64,000 bases of DNA from Homoserinibacter sp. GY 40078 (GCF_008017545.1 NZ_VRTZ01000001.1:833741-897740); one strand, 5' to 3'; shown: positions 7,846 through 15,150, counted from the stretch's first letter. The notes: generated from the sequence alone by a model not told the origin. Numbers and translations: made by a program.

Positions 7846-8310
7846 TCACTCCTCAGGAATGTCGTCGAGACGTCGGGCGCCTGCGCCGGTGGTGGCGAGC
7901 GCATCGTTCGGGTTGAGCAGGGCGCACGCCTTCATCGAGAGGCACCCGCATCCGATGCATCCGGTGAGTTCGTGCTCGAGTCGCTCGATCCCGTGGCGTC
8001 GATCTTCAAGTTGCCGCTTCCAGCGACGGGACGCCCGCTGCCAGTCTTCGTGGCTGGGAGTGCGGTCGAGAGGCACCGCGGTGAAGGCGCTTTGGACATC
8101 CGCGAGCGGGATGCCGAGGCGTTTCGCCACCGAGATGAGCGACACGCGCCGCAGCATGTGGCGGGCATAGCGCCGCTGATTTCCGGAGGTGCGGATCGAC
8201 GCGATGAGACCCAGCTCCTCGTAGTACCGCAGAGCGGAGACGGCGACGCCCGTGCGGGAGCTCATCTCTCCGATCGTCAGCAGCTCGTCGGGATCGTGTG
8301 AGCCGCTCAT
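7846..8310 (-). CDS. soxR: SoxR redox-sensitive MerR-family regulator
   Basis: A 154-residue MerR-family activator: an N-terminal HTH (LTIGEMSSRTGVAVSALRYYEELGLI), a dimerisation helix, and the diagnostic [2Fe-2S]-binding motif CIGCGCLSMKAC near the C-terminus. Oxidation of the cluster by redox-cycling compounds or superoxide switches SoxR to an activator. It lies between its apparent targets: sodA downstream on the same strand and fdxA divergent. Both targets have 19-bp-spaced promoters carrying a SoxR half-site or full box. Control of ferredoxin as well as sodA suggests that the regulator also maintains its own reduction or Fe-S supply, which is an inference. Confidence 0.95.
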   Translation of the reverse strand: MSGSHDPDELLTIGEMSSRTGVAVSALRYYEELGLIASIRTSGNQRRYARHMLRRVSLISVAKRLGIPLADVQSAFTAVPLDRTPSHEDWQRASRRWKRQLEDRRHGIERLEHELTGCIGCGCLSMKACALLNPNDALATTGAGARRLDDIPEE

Positions 8311-8325
8311 CGGCCCTCCTTCAGC

Positions 8326-8356
8326 TTGACCTCAAGTTCACTGTAGCTATTAGCGT
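8326..8356 (+). promoter_or_regulatory. probable SoxR-type promoter of fdxA
   Basis: The plus strand has -35 TTGACC (8326-8331), a 19-nt spacer and -10 TAGCGT (8351-8356). The hexamers and spacing are identical to the sodA promoter. The spacer starts with the same TCAAG, giving a perfect left half CCTCAAG (8330-8336), but the right half (CTGTAGC) is degenerate. Activation by SoxR is therefore likely but weaker or altered. Confidence 0.72.
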
Positions 8357-8385
8357 GCGTCGAAACAGCGAAAGAGGTGGTTCCG

Positions 8386-8715
8386 GTGACCTATGTGATC
8401 GCACTTCCGTGCGTGGATGTGAAGGACCGCGCGTGCATCGACGAGTGCCCGGTCGACTGCATCTACGAAGGCGAGCGGTCGCTGTATATCCACGCGGACG
8501 AGTGCGTGGACTGCGGAGCATGCGAACCGGTGTGCCCCGTCGAGGCGATCTACTACGAGGATGACCTCCCGGCCGAGTGGGCGGACTACTACACGGCGAA
8601 CATCGAGTTCTTCTCCGAGCTCGGTTCTCCCGGAGGCGCCGCACGCACGGGCGCGCTCCCGTTCGACCACCCCCTCATCGCCAACCTGCCCCCGCAGGAG
8701 CACGCGGATGCGTGA
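8386..8715 (+). CDS. fdxA: 7Fe ferredoxin (3Fe-4S/4Fe-4S)
   Basis: A 109-residue actinobacterial FdxA-type ferredoxin. It begins TYVIALPCVDVKDRACIDECPVDCIYEG, with Cys9, Cys17 and Cys21 arranged for a 3Fe-4S plus 4Fe-4S pair, followed by CVDCGACEPVCPVEAIYYEDD for the second cluster. It is a cytosolic one-electron carrier. GTG 8386 is chosen over GTG 8377 because AAAGAGG lies 8 nt upstream of it. It is divergent from soxR and has a promoter of the same design as sodA, tying it to the redox-stress response. Confidence 0.93.
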   Translation: MTYVIALPCVDVKDRACIDECPVDCIYEGERSLYIHADECVDCGACEPVCPVEAIYYEDDLPAEWADYYTANIEFFSELGSPGGAARTGALPFDHPLIANLPPQEHADA

Positions 8716-8717
8716 GG

Positions 8718-8872
8718 CTACGCGAGGGTGCGGAGGGTCTCCTCGGCGTCTGTAGTCAGCAGGTACATCGCCTGTGACGAGCCGGGCAGGGGTGTGAACC
8801 CGAACTTTCCGTAGAAGGACACGGCGTCGTCGCTGACGTTGCCAAGTTCGGTGTTATGGGCCCTTACTGAAA
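8718..8872 (-). pseudogene. C-terminal remnant of a GNAT acetyltransferase
   Basis: The minus strand encodes about 50 residues ending in a stop at 8718. It includes the segment SDDAVSFYGKFGFTPLPGS followed by QAMYLLTTDAEETLRTLA. This is the acetyl-CoA-side C-terminus (ALxFYxxxGFxPLPG...) of GNAT acetyltransferases of the type often paired with DUF1778 antitoxins. No start codon or N-terminal half is present; the frame runs into the downstream end of the RibD/DHFR-like gene at 8864. It is best read as a truncated remnant. Confidence 0.65.
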
Positions 8873-9457
8873 GGAGGCGCGGCGTACCGGGTACCGCAGG
8901 TGGAGCACGCGCTCGCCCTGGATCACCACGGCAGGATCCTCCAGTATGTGCTGCCCATCGACCGCTCCGAAGAACTTCTTGCCGGAGCCGAACACGACCG
9001 GGGCCACATCCATCCGCACCTCATCGACCATGCCTGCAGCAAACACCTGGCCGCCGACGTCGCCCGCGGCGACCTCGATGACGCGGTCGCCCGCAAGCTC
9101 CTGAGCAAGGGCCATCGCCGCATCGATGCTGTCGACGAAGTGGAACGGCGCCTCGAGATCCCATCCGTCGGGTGCCGGGCGGTGACTGACGACCACCACA
9201 TGGTCGATGCCGCTCGGCGGCGTTCCCTCCCAGCCGTCCGTGAGGTCGAAGACGTGGCGGCCGACGACGGTCACCCCTATCGCATCCCAATACGGGCGCA
9301 CGTGGTCGAACGACGCCTGCGACACCTTCAGCACGCCGCTGTCATCGAGCGGCACGTCGCCGCTCAGCAGCCACTCGAATAGAGGCCCCGGATCGTCTTC
9401 GTCGTCGGCGATGAACCCGTCGACCGAGACGGATGCGTACATGACGGTTGTGCCCAT
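8864..9457 (-). CDS. RibD C-terminal / dihydrofolate reductase-like protein
   Basis: A 197-residue protein of the RibD C-terminal domain family. It starts MGTTVMYASVSVDGFIADDED, the typical S-x-D-G-x-I/A nucleotide-binding N-terminus, continues with GVTVVGRHVFDLTDGW and DHVVVVSHRP, and has a late DVAPVVFGSGKKFF strand. Members resemble dihydrofolate reductase or the 5-amino-6-ribosylaminouracil reductase domain and are thought to be NADPH-dependent reductases, but standalone actinobacterial copies have no fixed substrate. It starts at ATG 9457 with GAGGAG upstream. Before island insertion it would have sat just beyond the terminator of the tRNA-Ser gene. Confidence 0.82.
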   Translation of the reverse strand: MGTTVMYASVSVDGFIADDEDDPGPLFEWLLSGDVPLDDSGVLKVSQASFDHVRPYWDAIGVTVVGRHVFDLTDGWEGTPPSGIDHVVVVSHRPAPDGWDLEAPFHFVDSIDAAMALAQELAGDRVIEVAAGDVGGQVFAAGMVDEVRMDVAPVVFGSGKKFFGAVDGQHILEDPAVVIQGERVLHLRYPVRRASFQ

Positions 9458-9568
9458 GGTGCTCCTCGCGTGGTGATGGGATCACGGTAGCGGTGGAGGC
9501 TCCTTCGGCTGGCATCTGCTCCTATCTCGTAACGTAGCGAGAATGGGGGCACTGCTGGCCGTAGAACG

Positions 9569-9594
9569 AAAGCCCATGCCGGAGCAGAGGCTTT
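9569..9594 (-). terminator. displaced ancestral terminator of tRNA-Ser
   Basis: The minus strand reads AAAGCC - 14 nt - GGCTTT followed by CGTTCT, a rho-independent-type hairpin placed 2 nt beyond the copy of the tRNA 3' end at 9597-9620. Its position relative to that copy is what a tRNA terminator should have, implying it belonged to tRNA-Ser before the island separated them. Confidence 0.6.
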
Positions 9595-9596
9595 AG

Positions 9597-9620
9597 TGGC
9601 GGTACCGGTGGGATTTGAAC
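9597..9620 (-). repeat. distal att repeat: copy of the tRNA-Ser 3' end
   Basis: These 24 nt are identical to positions 16937-16960, the T-arm/acceptor/CCA part of tRNA-Ser(CGA), in the same orientation. Identity stops exactly at both edges (9596 and 9621 differ). No tRNA body is present, so this is an attachment-site duplicate and marks the left boundary of the island. Confidence 0.88.
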
Positions 9621-9757
9621 TCGCTTCGTCCTCGCTGTTCGTGGCTCTTCGCGTTCGAATGCCCAGCAATCGAGCCGGTTTGAATCGCCGCCGGTCGCGG
9701 TGGTTCGCTGTCAAGTGGCGATGAGTGTGGGCAACTTGTGGGTGTCAACGTCGGTGG

Positions 9758-12700
9758 CTATTGGTCCTCGTTCTGAAGCGGGGCGACCTCGGCGATGGCG
9801 CGCGTGAGCTGCGAGGGGTCGACCTCGTAGAGGTCATTCACCAGGTCATCGATTCTTGCGTCGACCGCGAGCCGCTCTCGCCCGTGGAGTCCCATCCGGG
9901 TGTCCCAGAGGCCGCCGAGGCGGGTCCACACTTCACGTTGCGCGTCCGTCGCGGCCTCGCGAATTGGAAGCCCGCGAACGTACGGGGCAGAGAACTTGTG
10001 GTACTCCCCCTGATACACGGGACTGTGCGCGAGTGCGTAGGTCGAAATCAGGCGACTGTTGAGTATCGCCAGGAGCGGACGGTGATCGAAGTCGTCCGGT
10101 AGTGCGATGCCGGTTACCCCTGCCGTACCAGTCAGGAAGAGGCGTCCATCTCCCAGCGCGAACTGCGACCGGTTGCTTAGCGCAGGACTGAGGAGATGCT
10201 TCCCGTGGAACCAGCTCTCGTTTTCGAGGTACATCATTCCCCACCACTCGCCGGTGAGATCGAGCGCCGAGCTTCCGAACCACTTCCGCCGGCGCAGCTT
10301 TGCTTCGTTCTCGGCGAGGTAGGCCTGGAGCCACGGGGCGCGCGTGAGTTCCGACGCCGTTATCGGTCGGAAGGCCCCGCTGTCGACTAAGTAGGGGAAG
10401 ACAAGTACATCGTTGCCCCCGGCGACTTCGCCGCCGCGCACGTCACGCCCCCGGATCACGGGTCGCAGGAAGGCCTCTTCCAGTCTGCGTTCGGCGGCTG
10501 CCTCGAGGGACATGATGAGGACCGGATCGGCTCCGCTCTGGACGCCGTTGCTGAAGCTCGTTGCGATCTCGCCCAGAGGGATAGAGCCCTCAACGATCTG
10601 ATCCCAAAGGTCCATTGCGTCGGGTGACGACCAATCCCAGGGCGCTTCCCCGAGACGTGCGCGAGGGACTTCCCAGCTCTGCGTGGCGGCGAGCCGATCA
10701 AGCGCCCGTGTGTACCCGATAGTCGACGTCGGGTTGGCGAACTGGCGCGACGCGAACAGAACCTGCGTGTAGTTGGTCGCCTCCTCGAAGAGGCGCTCGG
10801 CCTGGAAGTCGACTACGCCATCAATCCATGGTGAGGCCGAGAGGAGCTGCCGCAGGCCTCGCGCGGAGGACGTGTGGGACATCTTGTTCGGGACCACGAA
10901 TCCGAGTCGACCGCCGTCCTCAAGGAGGCCGAGCGCGCGCTCGATGAACAGGTAGTAGAGGTCCGCTTTGCCGACGTAGCTGTCGTACTTGTCGCGAAGG
11001 TATTCGAGCTGGTCGTCTGGGATCTCATACCCCGCCATGAGCCAGGGAGGATTTCCGACTACGACGCTGAACTGTCCATCGAAGGAGCGCCAGTCGAACG
11101 GATTGATGCGGGCACGCCGAGGGCTGAAGACGTCGCCCAGTTCGAGATCGGAAAGGATGTCCGGGCCCACGAGGCTATTGCCGCACTTCACGTTCTCGTC
11201 AAGGTCGGGGAGTATTCGGTCGTGGAAGATCGCAAGCTGCTGCGCTACCGAGCTCGCTACCTGCCCCTCCATCAAGGTGAGTAGGAGGCTGAGCTTGGCG
11301 ACCTCCACCGCCTGTGCGTCGATGTCGACGCCGAAGACGTGGTCGGTCAAGATGCGCTTGCGCTCACGGAGCGTTAATGCCAGCTCACCGAGAGCATTGC
11401 GTTCGAGGGTCGCGGGCTGCGTTCCTCGTGCGGTGAGCCACCGACCTTCATCCTCGGTGTATTTCAGCAGGTGCCAGTCGAGCAGGTGTCGATACGACTG
11501 GACCAAGAATGTGCCGGAGCCACATGCGGGGTCGACCACGCGCACGCGTGTTCGGGGAGCACGGACCGCTTCGGGAGTGCGACCTTCGAGCAGGGGGTCG
11601 AGAGTCTGAGCTACGACTTCGGCGGTGAGCCACTCCGGCGTGTAGAACACACCCCCCGCCTTGCGAACCTCGGGTTTCACTTCGAGCGCAACTCGGCCGT
11701 TCACTCGAGTGATGCGCTGCGAGAGGAAGGTCTCGTACGCGCGCCCCATCACCTCGACCGGCATCACACCGAATGCATACGGCGACACCGGAGGGTAGAA
11801 GCGAAGGATGGTGCTCTTGAGTACGGCGTCATCAATGGTGAGCGACGGAGTGATGAGGTCCGGACCCTCGCGACCCGATTCATTCTCGAAATGGAACAGC
11901 CCCGAGTTGAACCGCGAGTCCGCGCTCCGATATAGCTCCCAAAGCGCCTCGCGAGGGCGGGGGGAGTTCGCGGCGTCGCGAAGGGTTCCGTACGGTTCGA
12001 CCAATCGGTCCTCGCAGAAGCGGAGGAAAATGATGCGGTCGAGTGTGAGTTGAATCGCCCGGAGCAGTTCGGCGTCGGTCAGGTGGGGATTCTGGGTGGC
12101 CACGTGTGCAAGCAGGTCCGCGCGTGCCGACTCCAGGTCGCGGAGAAAGACTCGGTCGATCCGCTCCCGGCCACCGCGAGCACCGAGGGTGCTCGTGAAC
12201 CGCTCCAGCGATCCGTCGCGTACCGCGTCACGGCCGAGAAGGGCCACCAGCTCCGGCCAACGCTCTTCGAGTTCGTCATAGGTGAAGTAGAGGACTCGCG
12301 CCTTCGATGCGGAGTCGGTCTCCAAGGGCTTCGCCCGACCGTCGTAGACCGCGAACTCTCGGAAGTTTGTGAGAACGGCGATCGGCAGTTGTGCTGACCA
12401 TGCGTACCGGCGAGCTTGGAACGCGGGCTCCCGCTGGTTCTTGATCCACACGCTCGGCTTCTTTGCCTCGACGAAAAACCGGGAGTCGCCGTCGACACGC
12501 ATCGCATAGTCCGCAGCGCGTTTGTGGCCCTCGACATCGGTGCTCGGCTCGACCACCACCTCTTTGAAGCGTTCCGGTAGGGATGCCGCGTTCGCCACGT
12601 CCCACCCCAGGTGAGTGAAGAGAGGATCGATGAACTCGATTCGAGTCGATGCTTCCTTGTACTCGGGCTGACGCAGATCACGCTCGCGCTCGCGGTAGCT

Positions 12701-12760
12701 GGAAACTCGAGCGCGCAGTTCCTCGGGAAACGAATCGTCCGTCGGCGACGTCGGTGGCAT
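9758..12760 (-). CDS. type IIG (Eco57I-like) restriction-modification enzyme
   Basis: A 1000-residue fusion of nuclease, N6-adenine methyltransferase and target recognition. The N-terminal PD-(D/E)XK nuclease has Asp84 (AADYAM) and Glu98-Ala-Lys100 (FFVEAKKPS). The methyltransferase carries motif I DPACGSGTFL (about residue 410) and motif IV GNPPW (about residue 570), with the Eco57I-type insertion FGVDIDAQAVEVAKLSLLL. The TaqI-like C-terminal specificity region includes LLAILNSRLISTYA. It would cut foreign DNA and methylate the host at one recognised sequence without a separate partner. The ATG at 12760 is used; the open frame upstream to 13126 belongs to a different, HEPN-like remnant. It is the main cargo of the tRNA-Ser island and a phage-defence gene. 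Confidence 0.85.
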   Translation of the reverse strand: MPPTSPTDDSFPEELRARVSSYRERERDLRQPEYKEASTRIEFIDPLFTHLGWDVANAASLPERFKEVVVEPSTDVEGHKRAADYAMRVDGDSRFFVEAKKPSVWIKNQREPAFQARRYAWSAQLPIAVLTNFREFAVYDGRAKPLETDSASKARVLYFTYDELEERWPELVALLGRDAVRDGSLERFTSTLGARGGRERIDRVFLRDLESARADLLAHVATQNPHLTDAELLRAIQLTLDRIIFLRFCEDRLVEPYGTLRDAANSPRPREALWELYRSADSRFNSGLFHFENESGREGPDLITPSLTIDDAVLKSTILRFYPPVSPYAFGVMPVEVMGRAYETFLSQRITRVNGRVALEVKPEVRKAGGVFYTPEWLTAEVVAQTLDPLLEGRTPEAVRAPRTRVRVVDPACGSGTFLVQSYRHLLDWHLLKYTEDEGRWLTARGTQPATLERNALGELALTLRERKRILTDHVFGVDIDAQAVEVAKLSLLLTLMEGQVASSVAQQLAIFHDRILPDLDENVKCGNSLVGPDILSDLELGDVFSPRRARINPFDWRSFDGQFSVVVGNPPWLMAGYEIPDDQLEYLRDKYDSYVGKADLYYLFIERALGLLEDGGRLGFVVPNKMSHTSSARGLRQLLSASPWIDGVVDFQAERLFEEATNYTQVLFASRQFANPTSTIGYTRALDRLAATQSWEVPRARLGEAPWDWSSPDAMDLWDQIVEGSIPLGEIATSFSNGVQSGADPVLIMSLEAAAERRLEEAFLRPVIRGRDVRGGEVAGGNDVLVFPYLVDSGAFRPITASELTRAPWLQAYLAENEAKLRRRKWFGSSALDLTGEWWGMMYLENESWFHGKHLLSPALSNRSQFALGDGRLFLTGTAGVTGIALPDDFDHRPLLAILNSRLISTYALAHSPVYQGEYHKFSAPYVRGLPIREAATDAQREVWTRLGGLWDTRMGLHGRERLAVDARIDDLVNDLYEVDPSQLTRAIAEVAPLQNEDQ

Positions 12761-12891
12761 GTCCGTATCTTGGCAGAGCCAAGCGACCGAGCAACGTCCA
12801 CATGGTCGTCGGCGGGGCGAGGTGTCGCTAGTTGACCGAGACGAGCGGGGACGACTGCGGATCGTCCGCGATCGGCGTCGAAGCGCAGCGA

Positions 12892-13187
12892 CGTCGCTGC
12901 CCAATTGGGTGGCTACCCACGTTCGCATGACGAGGCCTGTCTCCTGCCAACGACTCAACACCTCAACATCCGCAGGGCTTCGTCGGTTCGCGTGCTTCAG
13001 CGCGTTGTAGGCGGACACGGTGTTCACTGCCCACCGAACGGCACGACTTCGGCGACAGCGGATGCGACACGGCCCGGACGGGCTCGCAGGGGATGTCTTT
13101 GGCGCGCCTGTCCGGCTCTCCGTCACGGACGAACGGCAGGTAGCCGAGCGCTTCGATGCCCGGTCCGATCTCGGCGAGAAGAGTCAC
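12892..13187 (-). pseudogene. HEPN/ApeA-like protein remnant (frameshifted)
   Basis: Two pieces of coding-like sequence lie in different minus-strand frames upstream of the restriction-modification gene. The first begins at 13187 with MTLLAEIGPGIEALGYLPFV. The second, in a frame shifted by one, includes VSAYNALKHANRRSPADVEV and then WVATQLGSD. The second part resembles the C-terminal HEPN helix region of ApeA-like proteins (RNxxxH-type NALKHAN motif, then a long helix and LG). A frameshift or internal deletion between about 13040 and 13100 would explain the break. Assignment rests on short motifs only. Confidence 0.4.
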
Positions 13188-13657
13188 AGCATTGACCCGC
13201 TAAAGTAGCCGGCTCGAAACCAGGGCATCGATGGCGCGAGCGAACCGGTCGCGGTTTCGGAGAAGAGGATCACGTGTTTGCGGTGCTGAGGCAGGGGTTC
13301 CGGGTCATCGATCGCACTGGCGACCACAGGAAGCCAGTTGTCGCGGGTGGGCGGGCCGTCTCTCACCTCCGACTGCTGCTCGATCTCCTCTTCGGGTTCG
13401 GAATGCCGCAGTGCCGATTTCGGGTTGCAATGCTCCCTTCGCCACTGGGAGAGGATCATGAGATCGCGGAGAGCGCGGTGAAAGGCCCCCGCCCAGCGGG
13501 GCTGTTCCTGGCGGTACCGGTGGTACTTGAACTCGTCCAGCCATGGTTGCCCTCGCGACGATTGATCCCGCAGCCTTGAGAGTTCCTTCACCTCGTCGAC
13601 CGGCACCAATGCTGCCCGCGCCACGGCGTCTAAGTGATGCCGCACGCCCGGAGGCAC
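13184..13657 (-). CDS. hypothetical protein overlapping an att-like sequence
   Basis: A 157-residue open frame with GC-rich third positions and no recognised family. The composition is soluble, rich in Arg, Pro, Trp and Glu, with no membrane segment. It ends 4 nt inside the HEPN-like remnant start. Positions 13507-13532 within it are 24/26 identical to the tRNA-Ser 3' end plus two flanking bases, encoding the stretch FKYHRYRQ. It is therefore either a real gene that happens to contain an attachment core, or a chimaeric frame created across an old integration junction. The product and reality of the gene are uncertain. Confidence 0.4.
   Translation of the reverse strand: MPPGVRHHLDAVARAALVPVDEVKELSRLRDQSSRGQPWLDEFKYHRYRQEQPRWAGAFHRALRDLMILSQWRREHCNPKSALRHSEPEEEIEQQSEVRDGPPTRDNWLPVVASAIDDPEPLPQHRKHVILFSETATGSLAPSMPWFRAGYFSGSML
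13509..13532 (-). repeat. third att-like copy of the tRNA-Ser 3' end
   Basis: 22 of 24 bases match the 9597-9620 and 16937-16960 repeats, and the two bases before it (13507-13508) also match the tRNA copy. After the repeat, TCG is shared with the 9597 copy but not with the tRNA. A match of 17 consecutive bases (13507-13523 against 16935-16951) is very unlikely by chance, so this looks like an older internal attachment junction. Confidence 0.6.
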
Positions 13658-13828
13658 GCGGGCGATCGTCTGGAACCTTTCAAGTAGAGGAGGACCACGC
13701 CTGATGCGCGAATATTCTGGCGGCTGAGTTACATCGGCAGCAACACGAGGGCGTAGCGCGCGGCGTTCACTAGGTCCGCATATCGGTCGGCTCGGTGGCG
13801 ACCGAGGGCTTCGAGATCGCCGGTCGCG

Positions 13829-13930
13829 CCGAGGTTCGCCGACCTGTTCGAGGATGACCTCGACGCGGTCGCAGATGCCCTGGATGCCGCACTCTCCTCA
13901 GAGTGTGAGCAAGATGTGGGCAAGCCAGTC
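13829..13930 (+). pseudogene. C-terminal tail of a tyrosine integrase
   Basis: The plus-strand frame reads FADLFEDDLDAVADALDAAL followed by SSECEQDVGKPVD. Actinobacterial phage-type integrases end just this way after the catalytic tyrosine (…TYADLFxDDLDAVADxLDxA). The catalytic domain and everything upstream are missing, and the tyrosine position itself is not preserved in frame. A terminator-like hairpin follows immediately. It is the best evidence for the enzyme that once mobilised part of the island. Confidence 0.6.
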
Positions 13931-13944
13931 GACCCCGATGCGAG

Positions 13945-13986
13945 AAGCCCCCGATACTCCAGCGGATGCGGGTGTCTCGGGGGCTT
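13945..13986 (+). terminator. terminator hairpin after the integrase remnant
   Basis: A perfect 10-bp stem AAGCCCCCGA (13945-13954) / TCGGGGGCTT (13977-13986) with a 22-nt loop, followed by TCGT. Its place right after the integrase tail fits the original integrase terminator. Confidence 0.6.
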
Positions 13987-14059
13987 TCGTGGCGGTCACA
14001 CTGAGGGAAGGTTGGAACCCCGTCGCCTGGAGCAGGGTCTCGGACCGACTGCCTTGACG

Positions 14060-14485
14060 CTAGTGGTCGGATTCGCTCGGGCCGAACGGGAAGTGCCAGT
14101 GCCGATCGCGGAGTGCCTTGAGCGCACGGTAGAGCTTCGGCTCATCACGTTCCATCCGCAGCGCCCGGTCCGACGGCTCGCCCCAGGTCGGACCCCAGTG
14201 CCCGGACATCTCCCACTCGACTTCGCGCCAGTCCGATACGCCGAGAGCATGGTCGATGAAGGCCTGCCGTTCCTGTCCACGCAGGGCCGCGGGCACCTCG
14301 ACAGTCCGAACGACCACCCGCTCGTACGCGTAGAACCTGAGCGTCACAGCACCAGAGGGAACCCCCTTGGACTTGAAAGAAGAGCCGATGGCCCCGAACG
14401 GGCTACCGGCTCTGTTGTCATCCGCGTCTGCACGCTGCGGATCCTCGTTGGGATCGGAGAAGCTCCGGTCGTTCGGGTCGATCAT
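14060..14485 (-). CDS. hypothetical protein, island gene
   Basis: A 141-residue soluble protein with no recognised domain. A low-complexity acidic N-terminus (about residues 1-35, rich in Asp, Pro and Ser) precedes a compact alpha/beta part starting AVTLRFYAYERVVVRTVEVP and a Trp-rich segment (DWREVEWEMSGHWGPTWGEP). It starts at ATG 14485 with a strong AAGGGGGG Shine-Dalgarno, which supports it as a real gene. It is on the same strand as and downstream of another unknown gene, with a hairpin between them. Function unknown. Confidence 0.55.
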   Translation of the reverse strand: MIDPNDRSFSDPNEDPQRADADDNRAGSPFGAIGSSFKSKGVPSGAVTLRFYAYERVVVRTVEVPAALRGQERQAFIDHALGVSDWREVEWEMSGHWGPTWGEPSDRALRMERDEPKLYRALKALRDRHWHFPFGPSESDH

Positions 14486-14559
14486 CGTCGCCCCCCTTCT
14501 GGGGATTGCAGCCTCGTCGCGGGCTGAACAGGCACATCATAGCGCGCCAAAGGCCGGGA

Positions 14560-14583
14560 GCAAGCAATGCTTGTCCCGGTCAG
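14560..14583 (-). terminator. hairpin between two island hypothetical genes
   Basis: An interrupted inverted repeat around 14560-14583 (GGGA, CAAGC / GCTTG, TCCC with a single unpaired base) lies just past the stop of the upstream minus-strand gene. It could be a weak terminator; there is no U-tract. Confidence 0.3.
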
Positions 14584-14594
14584 TTTCCCAGCGG

Positions 14595-15113
14595 CTATTT
14601 GTCCTTCGCGTCCTCCGAGTCGAAGTTGCGGTATCGGCCGACGACCACCCGAGGTAGGCCGTCGAGCATAAGTGCTAGATGGAGCCCAAAAAACTCCACC
14701 TGCCAACGAGTTTCGAAGGAGTCATCAGCGACGTTCATTTGGATCGTGAGGGGATCAGAAGTCACATCGACGTCCGGATTGCGACCATTGAGCGCCAACT
14801 CAATCTCTCGCTTGATACCGGGATGGAAGCCGGCACCCTCGGGACGCCGCCAGATCTTGATGACGCCCGCAAAGTCCGACTTGGCTATCCGACGCTCGGT
14901 GAACTCATCTACGCTCAGATCATCAAGTGTCACTGGCACCCCGTCACGTTCGCGGGCAAGACGCATAATCTCTCGAACGTGGGACCAGTCAGTCACATCA
15001 TCCGGACGGAAGTCGTCATCAGCAACTCCTCGGCTCTCGCCGTGAGCGGTGAGGTGATCAGCGCGATCGCTCAAGCGCTCATCTCCAGACGGTGGTCTTG
15101 GTTCGCCCTCCAT
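14595..15113 (-). CDS. hypothetical protein, island gene behind an iron-box-like site
   Basis: A 172-residue soluble protein of unknown family (ATG 15113; a TTG at 15131 is an alternative). It is rich in Asp/Glu/Arg, with an ordered central part (VREIMRLARERDGVPVTLDD, then IKREIELALNG) and a C-terminal segment WQVEFFGLHLALMLDGLPRV. No signal peptide, membrane span or catalytic motif is evident. An 18-19 nt palindrome resembling a DtxR/IdeR iron box lies immediately upstream (15132-15150), so iron-dependent repression is possible. Neither the function nor the regulation is established. Confidence 0.5.
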   Translation of the reverse strand: MEGEPRPPSGDERLSDRADHLTAHGESRGVADDDFRPDDVTDWSHVREIMRLARERDGVPVTLDDLSVDEFTERRIAKSDFAGVIKIWRRPEGAGFHPGIKREIELALNGRNPDVDVTSDPLTIQMNVADDSFETRWQVEFFGLHLALMLDGLPRVVVGRYRNFDSEDAKDK

Positions 15114-15131
15114 CTGCAACCAGAACAACAA

Positions 15132-15150
15132 GTAAGGATAGCCTTACCTA
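15132..15150 (-). promoter_or_regulatory. DtxR/IdeR iron-box-like palindrome
   Basis: On the minus strand the 19-mer ATAGGTAAGGCTATCCTTA (best register near 15133-15151) matches 15 of 19 positions of the classical actinobacterial iron box TTAGGTTAGGCTAACCTAA and keeps its dyad (TAAGG-CCTTA core). It sits directly before the minus-strand hypothetical gene. Confidence 0.5.

Larger units (their letters stand above)
13658..14059. other. 402-nt stretch of recombination debris
   Basis: No intact gene. It holds the tail of a tyrosine integrase on the plus strand (13829-13930) and a perfect 10-bp hairpin (13945-13986). A short minus-strand coding-like fragment ends near 13728, including RADRYADLVNAARYALVLL; I do not recognise it. 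Confidence 0.5.

Noticed and set aside
13990-14045. A possible second degenerate tRNA near GGTTGGAACCCC
   Set aside because: Only a weak T-arm-like string is present; no acceptor or anticodon stem can be paired, so it cannot be supported as a tRNA or att site.
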